Shown one piece after another: positions 56,072-59,239 of a DNA stretch of 64,000 bases (positions are counted from its first letter, which is position 1; each line of letters opens with the position of its first letter). Below the pieces are notes generated by a model. The model saw only the letters and a program-made list of their open reading frames with translations. It was not told where the DNA came from and did no database searches. The stretch spans positions 7,480,163 to 7,544,162 of the forward strand of contig CM045729.1 of the NCBI GenBank assembly GCA_024760905.1, given 5' to 3'. A program made the position numbers and the translations under genes. This stretch comes from Plotosus lineatus (lineage: Eukaryota; Chordata; Actinopteri; Siluriformes; Plotosidae).

Positions 56072-56187
56072 AGATTCGTCCCTATATCGGTTGCCTAGTT
56101 CAGTACCTTCCTCTACTGTGGAAACAGTCTGAAGAACACAACATGCTGCGCTGTGCTATCCTGACCACCCTCATCCACCTTGTAAAG
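26550..56187 (+). CDS. ipo11: Importin-11 (ipo11), 19 coding exons, 3' incomplete
   Basis: Importin-11 is an importin-beta family nuclear import receptor. It binds cargo in the cytoplasm (reported cargoes include the E2 enzyme UBE2E3 and ribosomal protein L12), passes the nuclear pore and releases cargo on binding Ran-GTP. The exons join into about 630 codons: 26550-26681, 36073-36173, 36271-36343, 36551-36754, 37351-37483, 37753-37811, 39960-40008, 40990-41060, 44554-44746, 45316-45468, 46786-46829, 47168-47258, 49008-49055, 49168-49273, 49615-49741, 54939-54972, 55173-55213, 55357-55473, 56074-56187. All junctions are GT/AG, all phases agree, and no stop interrupts. The N-terminus matches the family's importin-beta N-terminal domain (about residues 25-100), followed by HEAT-repeat helices. 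About 345 C-terminal residues are not in the window. Confidence 0.96.
26682..26800 (+). repeat. (CA)n at the start of ipo11 intron 1
   Basis: CA run at about 26684-26721 begins three bases after the donor GT. The following sequence is unassigned. Confidence 0.85.
26801..27119. other. Unassigned intron 1 sequence
   Basis: A GT-rich, degenerate stretch near 26862-26910, otherwise nothing recognised. Confidence 0.4.
27120..27895 (+). repeat. Minisatellite of ~37-bp units in ipo11 intron 1
   Basis: About 20 tandem variants of AGGAACCACAGGAACCAGAA plus CTCTCTTATATAAAAT, some with a shorter form (CTCTCATACAAAAT). Long and short forms alternate in a larger period around 27400-27700. A single relic unit is at 35801-35830 in the same intron. 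Confidence 0.95.
27896..28250 (+). pseudogene. RT relic of a third LINE lineage
   Basis: Frame-broken reverse transcriptase remnant. The clearest block, about 28147-28245, reads FPVRIGVRQGC followed by SPILFIIFMDKIS, an RT motif preceding the catalytic loop. Upstream, GGAGTTTGCCCAACATGTCC and TTTAAAGAAGGCTTTCCACC fit the preceding motif (FAQ..HM..VL..KAF). It abuts the minisatellite on the left. Confidence 0.65.
28266..29629 (-). mobile_element. hAT transposon, 1364 bp, with perfect 8-bp duplication
   Basis: Termini CAGGGGTCGGGAACC and GGTTCCCGACCCCTG are perfect inverted repeats. The 8-mer GTTTAATA flanks both sides (28258-28265 and 29630-29637), the hAT signature. It encodes the N-terminal part of a transposase on the minus strand and lacks the C-terminal catalytic and dimerisation part. 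It is inserted in a MITE 2 relic. Confidence 0.95.
28543..29223 (-). pseudogene. hAT transposase, N-terminal part with internal stop
   Basis: From the ATG at 29223 the frame begins MMTKRKKDEDYRTFQQEW and carries a BED-type zinc finger (CLICNDKISSMKRSNIKRHF with the second His after DSR). It is open to a stop near 28771 after IKDMPL. The adjacent frame 28761-28543 continues the family sequence (FFSLALDESTDVSHLSQFS, LAVLPLKGTSR), whose DEST block contains a catalytic Asp of the hAT fold. The protein resembles the GTF2IRD2/ZBED group of hAT-derived sequences. It is truncated well short of a full transposase of about 600 residues. Confidence 0.85.
29638..29869 (-). mobile_element. MITE 2 relic, terminal part
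   Basis: The reverse complement matches the left end of 34546-35353 (CAGTCGGCCC..., CATTTTACATGT, GGGTTTATGGAGTAGTCTTG in the present orientation). It is interrupted on its inner side by the hAT at 28266-29629. Confidence 0.65.
30031..30816 (-). mobile_element. Second hAT family element nested in the LINE
   Basis: Ends CAGTGGTTCTTAACC and AGGAACCACTG. Flanking 8-mers CTCTAGAC (30023-30030) and CTGTAGAC (30817-30824) differ at one base, and removing the insert rejoins the LINE reading frame. A short minus-strand frame (30560-30375) starts MLSKKRKWSDEYVQHGF and keeps PICMIC, the first half of a BED-like finger, so this is a deletion derivative of a transposase gene. Confidence 0.9.
30782..31559 (-). 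pseudogene. RTE RT C-terminal coding remnants, duplicated
   Basis: Minus-strand blocks: EMKMLRVSLGVTRIDRIRNE (about 31030-30950), then MKGKVNKMVMRLVMLYGLET (about 31490-31430). The second block fuses EAELEV directly to RQESPWTMMFADDIVICSE at about 31383, which is out of normal order and marks the duplication junction. Confidence 0.8.
31594..33420 (-). pseudogene. RTE endonuclease-RT pseudogene, frame-broken
   Basis: In minus-strand order: endonuclease end (33486-33103, DFNGHVGAGNRGDEEV), linker (33121-32552, KWWKLKKEECHVFKEELKQ), RT (32503-31937, KNGKAVGPDDIPVEVWKCLG, NYRGIKLMSHTMKLWERIVE, VDLEKAYDRV), then FKVEVGLHQGS near 31880 and the C-terminal part toward 31594. The catalytic MMFADD block is lost here: at about 31795 the sequence goes from PMDYVIC straight on, a small deletion. 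At least four frame breaks. Confidence 0.82.
33481..33589. other. Short palindromic spacer
   Basis: Contains GGACACAAACA and its complement TGTTTGTGTCC within 33478-33506, a small perfect hairpin at the outer end of the LINE leader. Confidence 0.6.
33590..34440 (-). pseudogene. C-terminal fragment of second-lineage LINE
   Basis: Minus-strand frames 34436-33978 and 34084-33599 encode VVDKFTYLGSTISSNLSLDAE, then VYQACVLNTLLYGSEAWTL, RRLLGITWQDRVSN, LRWLGHICRMDEFRIP and a terminal zinc finger-like CSKCGRSCISRIGLFSHSRR. The order matches the end of the LINE at 14126-16995. A frameshift near 34050 separates the two frames. RT and endonuclease are absent (5' truncation). Confidence 0.8.
34441..34545. 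repeat. (TA)n tract
   Basis: GT then TA run at about 34450-34508. Confidence 0.85.
34546..35353. mobile_element. MITE 2, 808 bp, terminal inverted repeats
   Basis: Starts CAGTCGGCCCTC and ends GAGGGCCAACTG. Interior words CATTTTACATGTCAAACGTG and GTCAACCGCATCCCAC recur in MITE 3 (40198-40891), so the two families are related. No transposase. The right end is followed by TA, consistent with a Tc1/mariner-type duplication. Confidence 0.75.
35354..36072. other. End of ipo11 intron 1, little recognised
   Basis: Unique-looking sequence apart from one relic unit of the intron 1 minisatellite (ACCACAGGGACCAGAACTC at 35801-35830). The final 20 bases CCGCCCTTGTAG give the acceptor of exon 2. Confidence 0.5.
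36073..36173 (+). CDS. ipo11: ipo11 coding exon 2
   Basis: Residues 45-78: TIFNNHVLDVNVRWLAVLYF, then KNGIDRYWRRGAP. Acceptor TTGTAG, donor AAA|GTAAGA, ends in phase 2. Confidence 0.95.
36271..36343 (+). CDS. ipo11: ipo11 coding exon 3
   Basis: Residues 78-102: GILEEEKSALRAGLITNFNE then PVHQ. Acceptor TTTTTTTAG, donor CAG|GTCATA. The preceding intron is only 97 bp. Confidence 0.95.
36551..36754 (+). CDS. ipo11: ipo11 coding exon 4
   Basis: Residues 103-170: IATQISVLTAKVARLDCPRQ to LSADRALFQN. Acceptor GTGTGTGTATAG, with (GT)n at about 36390-36433 upstream in the intron. Donor AAT|GTGAGT followed by a CA-rich stretch. Confidence 0.96.
37351..37483 (+). CDS. ipo11: ipo11 coding exon 5
   Basis: Residues 171-215: LASSIYSFAFSLWNHHTDTF to ERTLLSLK. 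(GT)n at 37281-37342 runs up to TTTCCTCAG. Donor AAAG|GTGCATG is followed by GCGCACACAC. Ends in phase 1. Confidence 0.96.
37753..37811 (+). CDS. ipo11: ipo11 coding exon 6
   Basis: Residues 215-234: LRKLTVNGFVEPHQNMEVM. Acceptor TTTCTACACAG after a long GT tract (about 37649-37720). Donor ATG|GTGAGT followed by CA-rich DNA. Confidence 0.96.
37812..38025 (+). repeat. CA/CTCACA-rich start of ipo11 intron 6
   Basis: ACACAC mixed with CTCACA and CATACA words over about 210 bases immediately after the exon 6 donor. Confidence 0.85.
38026..39700 (-). pseudogene. LINE relic of a further lineage inside ipo11 intron 6, antisense
   Basis: Minus-strand 39651-39363 encodes the endonuclease N-terminus (MYKIGKTAEVAAEMRNNKLS, then GQKRLLTDELLLYSG and GVVLMLSETAQNAMIGW). 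Further endonuclease remnants follow down to about 38880. The end at 38253-38026 encodes the terminal block GHVLRKP-like MLRKPVTTMTRQAL...WAQLEALTQDRG...SLCPRRG. Much of the RT between them is deleted or decayed. It opposes ipo11 transcription. Confidence 0.75.
39701..39959. repeat. CA then GT tracts at the end of ipo11 intron 6
   Basis: CA at about 39837-39866 and GT at about 39911-39956, the latter ending TTAG at the exon 7 acceptor with only TTA between. Confidence 0.9.
39960..40008 (+). CDS. ipo11: ipo11 coding exon 7
   Basis: Residues 235-251: GFLGAVFDRLRQFLEC. 49 bases, donor TGTT|GTGAGT. This donor, not the GTAAAA four bases on, keeps the frame with exon 8. Confidence 0.93.
40009..40197. 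other. Start of ipo11 intron 7, AT-rich
   Basis: No feature recognised. No CA tract at this donor. Confidence 0.5.
40198..40891. mobile_element. MITE 3, 694 bp, in ipo11 intron 7
   Basis: Inverted ends CAGTGGTACATCACCTTAC and GTAAGGTGAAGTACCACTG differ at one position. TA stands on both sides, a Tc1/mariner-type duplication. No transposase frame. A related left end is at 63569. Confidence 0.85.
40990..41060 (+). CDS. ipo11: ipo11 coding exon 8
   Basis: Residues 251-274: CRGVSTGVAYREKLEKIIIL then STKV. Acceptor TATTTTTAG, donor GTT|GTACGC. Less conserved at its start, where the family is variable. Confidence 0.92.
41113..41629. mobile_element. MITE 1, copy 1, in ipo11 intron 8
   Basis: Ends CAGGGATCCCTCGCTAC and GTGAGGGATCCCCG form imperfect inverted repeats. 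Interior TATATACACATACATGTACG and TTTCGATGG words recur in copies at 41944 and 54325. Non-coding. Confidence 0.75.
41706..41880 (+). mobile_element. tRNA-derived SINE with L2-like LINE tail
   Basis: tRNA-like head with box A-like TGGCTTAGTGGTTAAGG and box B-like GTTCAAGCCCC (about 41762-41772), then a short body and the tail GCCAAATGCTGTAAATGTAA. The tail is the complement of the L2-like LINE end at 10633-10655. Confidence 0.8.
41944..42329. mobile_element. MITE 1, copy 2, right end replaced by a SINE
   Basis: Starts CAGGGATCCCTCACTTTC and matches 54325 onward through AATTGGGACCAAGATCCCC and ATCAATAAATACATATT. The right terminus is missing where the SINE at 42330 begins. Confidence 0.75.
42330..42630 (-). 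mobile_element. SINE family A, minus strand, in ipo11 intron 8
   Basis: Reverse tail (CCCTTTCGGCTTTTTTCCCT, GGGAGTCGCCACATTTGATT), body (GGACAGAAACACGCTGACG) and G-tract region. The head ends at ACTCGAACCACTGCCCC. Confidence 0.8.
42754..43090 (+). mobile_element. SINE family A, + strand, best tRNA-like head
   Basis: Head GGGGCAGTGGTGGTTTACTG carries a box A match (TGGTTTACTGG) and a perfect box B GGTTCGAGTCC at 42809-42819. A G/C homopolymer (42841-42863), the body and an RTE-like tail (GGGGAAAAAGCCGAAAGGAA) follow. It lies 120 bases from the inverted SINE A at 42330-42630. Confidence 0.85.
43300..43558 (+). pseudogene. Tc1-like transposase N-terminal fragment
   Basis: The frame includes AKAHVTLCKRHEAIGMIHGG followed by MSQQQVAAHFHCHRNTISAL and VRRYRTTNDV. 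This is a helix-turn-helix of the kind at the N-terminus of Tc1/mariner transposases, where it binds the element's ends. The linker, second HTH and DDE catalytic domain are missing. A short tandem repeat (ATGTCACCGACAA) follows at 43506-43556. Confidence 0.75.
43700..43835. repeat. GT and TA tracts
   Basis: GT at about 43707-43722 then TA to about 43764; AT-rich sequence after. Confidence 0.8.
43836..44293 (+). mobile_element. Second Tc1-like relic, left end
   Basis: Starts ACAACCCCTGGCAAAAATTA, a terminus seen in fish Tc1-like elements, and carries repeated GGAATCAC words. At 44225-44293 an open stretch reads SIETKERIIKLLKEAVNELK, the start of a Tc1-type transposase, then stops. The right end is absent. 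Confidence 0.65.
44554..44746 (+). CDS. ipo11: ipo11 coding exon 9
   Basis: Residues 275-339: FLDFLDMHPHSFIPLIQRSL, FSVSFVFAEQGDGIVFERFI to AYRPAKNIE. Acceptor ATTCGTTTCAG, donor GAGG|GTACTC. Phase 1. Confidence 0.96.
44747..45315 (+). repeat. ipo11 intron 9: CACTCA-rich DNA, CA tract, GT tract
   Basis: The first 380 bases are rich in CTCAC/CACTC words. CA run at about 45139-45178 and GT run at about 45270-45308, the latter ending TTTTACAG at exon 10. Confidence 0.9.
45316..45468 (+). CDS. ipo11: ipo11 coding exon 10
   Basis: Residues 339-390: SKAESLEAHRIKSEFFTHAT, LTEICKRLVSKYFLLTEDEL to WEEDPESF. Donor TTCG|GTATGT, phase 1. Confidence 0.96.
45485..46410 (+). repeat. 30-bp minisatellite in ipo11 intron 10, split by an insertion
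   Basis: Units of the type ACGAGCACCCATGGTCTGAT plus ACACCTA occur at 45485-45677 and again at 46357-46410. A 680-bp insertion encoding a BED-like finger separates the two parts. Confidence 0.85.
45678..46356 (+). mobile_element. hAT-like insertion with BED-type finger frame
   Basis: Left end CAGGCATGTGATTCTTCCAC is hAT-like. Internal repeats of GATTGGCTGATG occur near 45885-45930. An open frame from 45991 encodes MLVIERKDSARIKEIDKGVK, then FRWEWMEKESVAFVGKKKV and a finger with CTWC and, further on, YCHVKSKQHVKKL. This resembles N-termini of fish hAT transposase-like proteins. The catalytic part and a clear right terminus are absent; the frame runs into the minisatellite. Confidence 0.6.
46786..46829 (+). 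CDS. ipo11: ipo11 coding exon 11
   Basis: Residues 390-404: AVEETGGDSWKYSLR. Only 44 bases. A good pyrimidine tract precedes ATCAG. Donor CGA|GTGAGT runs into (CA)n. Confidence 0.95.
46830..47167 (+). repeat. ipo11 intron 11 with CA start and GT end
   Basis: CA run at about 46837-46895 just inside the donor and GT run at about 47109-47160 just before GAGACAG. There is no pyrimidine tract at the 3' end. Confidence 0.92.
47168..47258 (+). CDS. ipo11: ipo11 coding exon 12
   Basis: Residues 405-435: PCTEVLFLDLFHNYSQTLTP then VLLNMVHTLQ. Acceptor GTGTGAGACAG, donor CAAG|GTGAGA. Phase 1. Confidence 0.95.
47259..48135 (+). repeat. CA-rich higher-order repeat in ipo11 intron 12
   Basis: A block starting ATTACATTACATGGTAGCAC and containing ACATTACAGGGTCACATGCA, ACACTACAGGAAAACACAC and CA runs is repeated at about 47420, 47545, 47687 and 47849. 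The blocks differ mainly in CA length. It begins right after the exon 12 donor. Confidence 0.92.
48136..49007 (+). repeat. ~820-bp pyrimidine-rich tract before ipo11 exon 13
   Basis: From about 48180 the + strand is almost only C and T with scattered A (CTCTCTCACTCCCCC types) up to the CTCTCAG acceptor of exon 13. It is imperfect rather than a simple repeat. Confidence 0.93.
49008..49055 (+). CDS. ipo11: ipo11 coding exon 13
   Basis: Residues 435-451: GVSNVDDPLQMLIKDS. 48 bases, acceptor CTCTCTCTCAG, donor TCAG|GTAGGT. Phase 1. Confidence 0.93.
49104..49167 (+). repeat. 32-bp tandem duplication creating extra 3' splice sites
   Basis: Two identical 32-base copies, 49104-49135 and 49136-49167, each starting TGTATTACTCTGACC and ending CTCTCTGCAG. 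With CTGCCTGCAG just before (to 49103), three candidate acceptors precede exon 14. Only the last keeps the ipo11 frame. Confidence 0.92.
49168..49273 (+). CDS. ipo11: ipo11 coding exon 14
   Basis: Residues 451-486: VYNAVGLAAYELFDSVDFDE, WFKNQLLMELQYNHS. Acceptor TCTCTGCAG at 49167, donor GCAG|GTAGTG. Phase 2. Confidence 0.95.
49274..49614 (+). repeat. ipo11 intron 14: GT, CT and GT tracts
   Basis: GT at about 49302-49332, CT at about 49469-49537 and GT at about 49558-49608, ending CTTTAG at exon 15. Confidence 0.9.
49615..49741 (+). CDS. ipo11: ipo11 coding exon 15
   Basis: Residues 486-528: SYKVIRRRVIWLVGQWIAVK, FKSELRPVLYEIILNLLQDP then DLV. Donor GTG|GTGAGA, phase 0, followed by GCGCGC and (CA)n to 49807. 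Confidence 0.96.
49742..50945. other. Start of ipo11 intron 15
   Basis: (CA)n at about 49758-49808, then about 1.1 kb without a recognised element. A poly(A) run lies at 50803-50824 and TG/G-rich words near 50395. Confidence 0.5.
50946..51246 (-). mobile_element. SINE family B, minus strand, in ipo11 intron 15
   Basis: Closely matches 61456-61762 (-) and the complement of 57238-57530. In reverse it has a tRNA-like head (GGGGCCAGTGGTGTAGTGGT), box B-like GTTCAAATCCCAG, then AGTATAAATGTGTACCAGTA, GTACCTGCGATGG and a tail with GAGCCTCTAGGCTCG. Confidence 0.85.
51445..51735 (-). mobile_element. SINE family A, minus strand
   Basis: Reverse tail TTTCGGCTTTTTCCCTTTTC and GGAGTCGCCACAGCGAATCA, the best match to the RTE 3' end among the SINE A copies. 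Body and G-tract follow. The head is replaced at about 51735 by SINE B sequence. Confidence 0.85.
51736..51847 (-). mobile_element. SINE family B head fragment
   Basis: GTGGGATTCGAACACACAAC and ACCACTACACCACTGACCC match the tRNA-like head of SINE B in reverse. It is fused to SINE A, a possible chimera or a join through a shared head. Confidence 0.65.
52336..53396. mobile_element. MITE 5 nested in MITE 4
   Basis: Ends TACGCTCATGCCTTGGTTTT and CCGAGGCATGAGTGTA are imperfect inverted repeats, with GGACTTTGC/GTCCGTTAAA inside. Its centre is occupied by the rearranged hAT relic. Confidence 0.65.
52480..53212. mobile_element. Rearranged, partly palindromic hAT relic
   Basis: Shares TCTATTTTCAATGCCAC and GGAGAGCCAATC with the hAT at 21862. 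The stretch near 52495-52530 recurs inverted near 52858-52915. One hAT end lies at about 53062-53076 (AGGTTCCCAACCCCTG) and a second, of the other type but the same direction, at about 53198-53212, with (TA)n between. No transposase frame. Confidence 0.7.
53466..54324. other. Unassigned part of ipo11 intron 15
   Basis: Unique-looking, moderately AT-rich sequence. No exon, repeat or open frame supported over about 860 bases. Confidence 0.5.
54325..54856. mobile_element. MITE 1, copy 3, full length
   Basis: Starts CAGGGATCCCTCACTTTAT and ends GATGCAAGGGATCCCAG. TATGTA stands on both sides (54319-54324 and 54857-54862), a possible duplication, although the right flank runs into a TA repeat. Interior as in copies 1 and 2. 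Confidence 0.75.
54939..54972 (+). CDS. ipo11: ipo11 coding exon 16
   Basis: Residues 529-540: VRIETATTLKL, 34 bases, phase 1. Acceptor GTGTGTCACAG, donor CTCA|GTATCC. Adjacent exons 15 and 17 fit it exactly. Confidence 0.92.
54973..55172 (+). repeat. ipo11 intron 16 with CA and GT tracts
   Basis: A 200-bp intron with CA at about 55009-55048 and GT at about 55118-55146, followed by a pyrimidine tract and CTTCTCAG. Confidence 0.9.
55173..55213 (+). CDS. ipo11: ipo11 coding exon 17
   Basis: Residues 540-553: TVDDFEFRTEQFLP. 41 bases, donor CCG|GTAGTA followed by (CA)n to about 55267. Confidence 0.94.
55357..55473 (+). CDS. ipo11: ipo11 coding exon 18
   Basis: Residues 554-592: YVESIFALLFQLLQQVTECD, SKMQVLHVISCVIERVSVQ. 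The acceptor is a C-rich tract CCCCCCAG. Donor CAG|GTGAGT. Confidence 0.96.
55487..55705 (+). repeat. ~54-bp minisatellite in ipo11 intron 18
   Basis: About four units containing GTGTGTCCCAAATCACAC and GTGCATTTTACATTGAAGTC. Units differ by small deletions. Confidence 0.88.
56074..56187 (+). CDS. ipo11: ipo11 coding exon 19, last one recognised
   Basis: Residues 593-630: IRPYIGCLVQYLPLLWKQSE, EHNMLRCAILTTLIHLVK. (GT)n at about 56030-56067 then TTTTAG. Donor AAG|GTACAC, phase 0. The next conserved segment of the protein is not found downstream. Confidence 0.96.
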
Positions 56188-56842
56188 GTACACACACCCG
56201 CACAATGTGTATAAGTATGGTTATGTTCCAGTGGGTAGTAGCAGGACCTCTAGATCTTCAGGCATAAAAATTCACGGTTTCCTACATTTTTTCAAGCCCA
56301 GATGTCATTTTTGTGAATCATGCAAGTTCGAGGAGAAAATATTTGAATATGGTGAGAGGGGGGTTGCATTGCCTCAAAGCAGAGCGTGAAGTGTGCAACC
56401 TGGATCCCAAGCAGGCCGATTGTTCACCGTACAGGTCCTAGCATGTATACATATACACATGTGTATATATACTAATAATATAGATCTCTGTATATACTGG
56501 CACACACGTGCAGTGCGTTCTTCCGAACCTTCTATTTATATCTGCTTGTCCAATCATGTCGCTGCTTTGTGTGACTGGAAGGGAAATGTTCCTTGACCTT
56601 GTAGTTCCTATTGCAAATGAGAATATGAGTATTTTTATATCATTGGCTTATCCAGTGAGGAAATCCGTACGTCTGACCAATAGCAGGCACTTTAGGCGAT
56701 TCCCCAAATTAAAGGATCTAGAAAGTGAAAAAAGCTTGCTGCAAAGAGGACTGGAATGAATAAGTAGACCATGAGAGACACTATACTGATAATCTATCAC
56801 ATTTATATATGTTATAATTTACTGCTTTATTATAAAGTTCCC

Positions 56843-56886
<44 letters not shown>
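56188..56886. other. Downstream ipo11 intron, unassigned, ends in (TA)n
   Basis: No exon or repeat recognised over about 640 bases. (TA)n at about 56851-56882 introduces the next element. Confidence 0.5.
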
Positions 56887-56890
<4 letters not shown>

Positions 56891-56995
56891 GATTCTTCTG
56901 TAATCACCTGAAGAGAGGGGATGGTTTCACCACCCCTCGAAACAGATCTGTAGTGATAAATGGAGTTTCAATAGAAAGCCTTTGTCCTGTCCTTT

Positions 56996-56998
<3 letters not shown>
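56887..56998 (+). mobile_element. Penelope-like element tail, copy C
   Basis: Shares the core with copies A and B and ends at TTTGTCCTGTCCTTTT, flanked on both sides by (TA)n (to 57064 on the right). Confidence 0.55.
56903..56957 (+). ncRNA. Hammerhead ribozyme-like motif, copy C (best)
   Basis: Stem I ATCAC (56903-56907) pairs with GTGAT (56953-56957). Core CTGAAGA 56908-56914. Stem II GAGGGG/CCCCTC is six perfect pairs and can extend by TGG/CCA. GAAA from 56939. Stem III ACA-GATC-TGT 56942-56951. A at 56952 precedes the predicted cleavage point. All hammerhead invariant positions (CUGANGA, GAA, NUH) are satisfied. Type I topology with a very short stem III, as described for Penelope-like elements. 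Confidence 0.6.
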
Positions 56999-57070
<72 letters not shown>

Positions 57071-57084
57071 CCGCACACACACAC

Positions 57085-57237
57085 AGTAGGCCCTTGTTAT
57101 TCGTGGGGGTTTGGTTTCGGCCCCCTCCCGCGAATGAAGATAATCCGCGAGTTCTGTACCCGGAAGTAAAACCCCATGTATCATATTACATGCGCAAATG
57201 ATCAACCGGAAGTAAAATACTATGTATCTATTTAATA
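57085..57237. other. Possible MITE end and spacer
   Basis: CAGTAGGCCCTTGTTATTCG resembles the terminus of a Tc1/mariner-type MITE. No partner end was found. Confidence 0.3.
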
Positions 57238-57530
57238 TGTTGTGTCGTGATCGGGAGGTTGTGAGTTCGAATCCCACTAAGACCCCCTCTGTGCTAAGAC
57301 CCCTGGGCAAGGTCTCAACCACAAGTGTGCCTCTGTTCACCCAGCAGTATAAATGGGTACCAGTAAAAATATACTGGGAAGGTAACCTGCGATGGACTAG
57401 TGTCCCATCCAGGGGGAGTTGAACTCCTGGTCACTTCACGCTATGGAAACCGGGGATAAGCACCTGCCTGATGAGCCACGAGGCTCGGGTGTAAAAACCC
57501 AACAGACTTTACCTTACCTTACCATACCTA
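57238..57530 (+). mobile_element. SINE family B, + strand
   Basis: Box B-like GAGTTCGAATCCCAC near 57263, then GCTAAGACCCCTGGGCAAGG, CAGCAGTATAAATGGGTACC, GGTAACCTGCGATGGACTAG and a tail with GAGCCACGAGGCTCGGGTG. The first part of the tRNA-like head is missing. Confidence 0.85.
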
Positions 57531-57957
57531 TCTATTATACATGCGCTAAAATATGCTTCTTAACCACATTCTATAGACCGTCTTACTCATCAATACAGTA
57601 TTAATGTAGTAAAATATAGTAATGATTAAGAAAACTGATAGTGTACTGTCATATTTATTGCTAATAAAATATAAGCATACAGCATATATATATATATATT
57701 TAGAAACAGTGGCACTGAGGAAAAGACAGGAGGCAGAGTTGGAGGTAGCAGAGATGAAAATGTTGAGGTTCTCTTTGGGAGTAAGGATGATGGATAGGAT
57801 CAGGAATGAGTACATCAGAGGGACAGCACATGTAAGATGTTTTGGAGACAAAGTCAGAGAGGCTAGATTGAAATGGTTTGGACATGTACAGAGGAGGGTA
57901 GTGAGTATATTGGTAGTAGGATTCTGAGGTTGGAACTACCAGGCAGAAAGCCGAGAG

Positions 57958-58695
57958 CAGGGGTGGCGATCACGCGGCTCTCGAGCCGCATGCAGCTCTT
58001 GATCAATTAGAATGTGGCTCTTTGCCTCTTTTGGTGGTTTTTTAATTTTTTTATTTTATTTTTTTAAATCTTAAAACACACTTAAATTCTTCAGAGGTTA
58101 TTAAAAACAAATAATAAATAATATTTTTAAATAATTTTGACAGGTTGGGTGTTTTTTATGCCGTGTCTGACACATAAGTGACCGCCAATCATCTGAGTGG
58201 ATGACGTCTAATGCTGGGAAATGAAGTAAACATTTTCTTTGCATGCAGGCTTACCCTCTTTGTCAAAATGGCAAAATGCAAAGCTAAACGAAAATATGAA
58301 GATGAACACAGGACATTTCTGAGAGAATGGGAAGATGCTTACTTTTTTATTGAATGGAATGGCAAATCGCTCTGTTTATTATGCAGTACCACGATATCAC
58401 ATTTCAAGGATTCAAATCTTCAGCATCATTTTAGCAACTCCATGCTAATATTGACACTGAATTCCACAAAGGTAAAAAACACCTGACTCAACATGATTGT
58501 GTGTATATTTCAATATTCATCCATTTATATTATACAGGACATATCTATGTATCTGAAGTGTGTTCAGTAGTTGTGTGTGTCAGAGCAAGGGAGAAAGAGA
58601 GAGGAGTGCGCGTGTGTGTGCGCGCGTGTGTGTGCGCGCGTGTGTGTGCGTGCGCGCATGTGCGTGCGTGCGTGCGTGCTTGTGTGTGTGTGTGT

Positions 58696-58726
<31 letters not shown>

Positions 58727-58809
58727 AGTGTCTTGGCAGGTGGTGTGGCCCTTTAACTCTCACAATTAAAAAGTTTTGCTCTTTGTGTCTAACTTGTTCG
58801 CCACCCCTG
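57958..58809 (+). mobile_element. hAT element nested in the LINE, 852 bp
   Basis: Ends CAGGGGTGGCGATCACG and GTTCGCCACCCCTG. The flanking 8-mers GCCGAGAG (57950-57957) and GCCTAGAG (58810-58817) differ at one base, and intact LINE copies read GCCTAGAG at that point. It contains the N-terminus of a transposase and a long GT/GC-rich tract (about 58600-58730). Confidence 0.93.
58268..58486 (+). pseudogene. hAT transposase N-terminal fragment
   Basis: The frame from ATG 58268 encodes MAKCKAKRKYEDEHRTFLRE, WEDAYFFIEWNGKSLCLLCS and the finger's SNLQHHF. It stops after about 72 residues. It parallels the N-terminus of the 28266-29629 transposase (same EDYRTF.EW and CL.C spacing) but is a different family. 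Confidence 0.8.
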
Positions 58810-58963
58810 GCCTAGAGGAAGACCAAAGAAAAGATTTATGGATGTGGTGAAGGAAGACATGAGGGTAGTTGGTGTAAGAGAAGAAGATGCACAGGATAGT
58901 GTGAAATGGAGGCAGATGATTCGCTGTGGTGACCCATGAAGGGAACAGCTGAAAGGAAAAGAA

Positions 58964-58968
<5 letters not shown>

Positions 58969-59035
<67 letters not shown>

Positions 59036-59239
59036 ATAATAGAACTAGGACTTTGAAGAAAATTAATACTTATTCAGACATTACAAATGATTATCAGCCA
59101 ATATTCTACACAAAATTAATGCAAGTGTAACATCACTGTTATTGTGTATAATATTTCTCTTGGTTAAGATAAGATACGGTAATACATTGTTATCCTGTGG
59201 GAAATTTTGGAGGGGGAATTTTTTGGTTGTCTGTCGATA
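58969..59239. repeat. (TA)n and AT-rich spacer
   Basis: TA run to about 59030, then unassigned AT-rich sequence. Confidence 0.8.

Larger units (their letters stand above)
57706..58968 (+). mobile_element. RTE-like LINE 3' end, split by a hAT
   Basis: 57706-57957 encodes the C-terminal segment (VALRKRQEAELEVAEMKMLR...REARLKWFGHVQRR). After the hAT it resumes at 58810 (RPKKRFMDVVKED-like) and finishes with the 3' tail GAAAGGAAAAGAAG near 58965, then (TA)n. Strongly 5' truncated. Confidence 0.9.
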
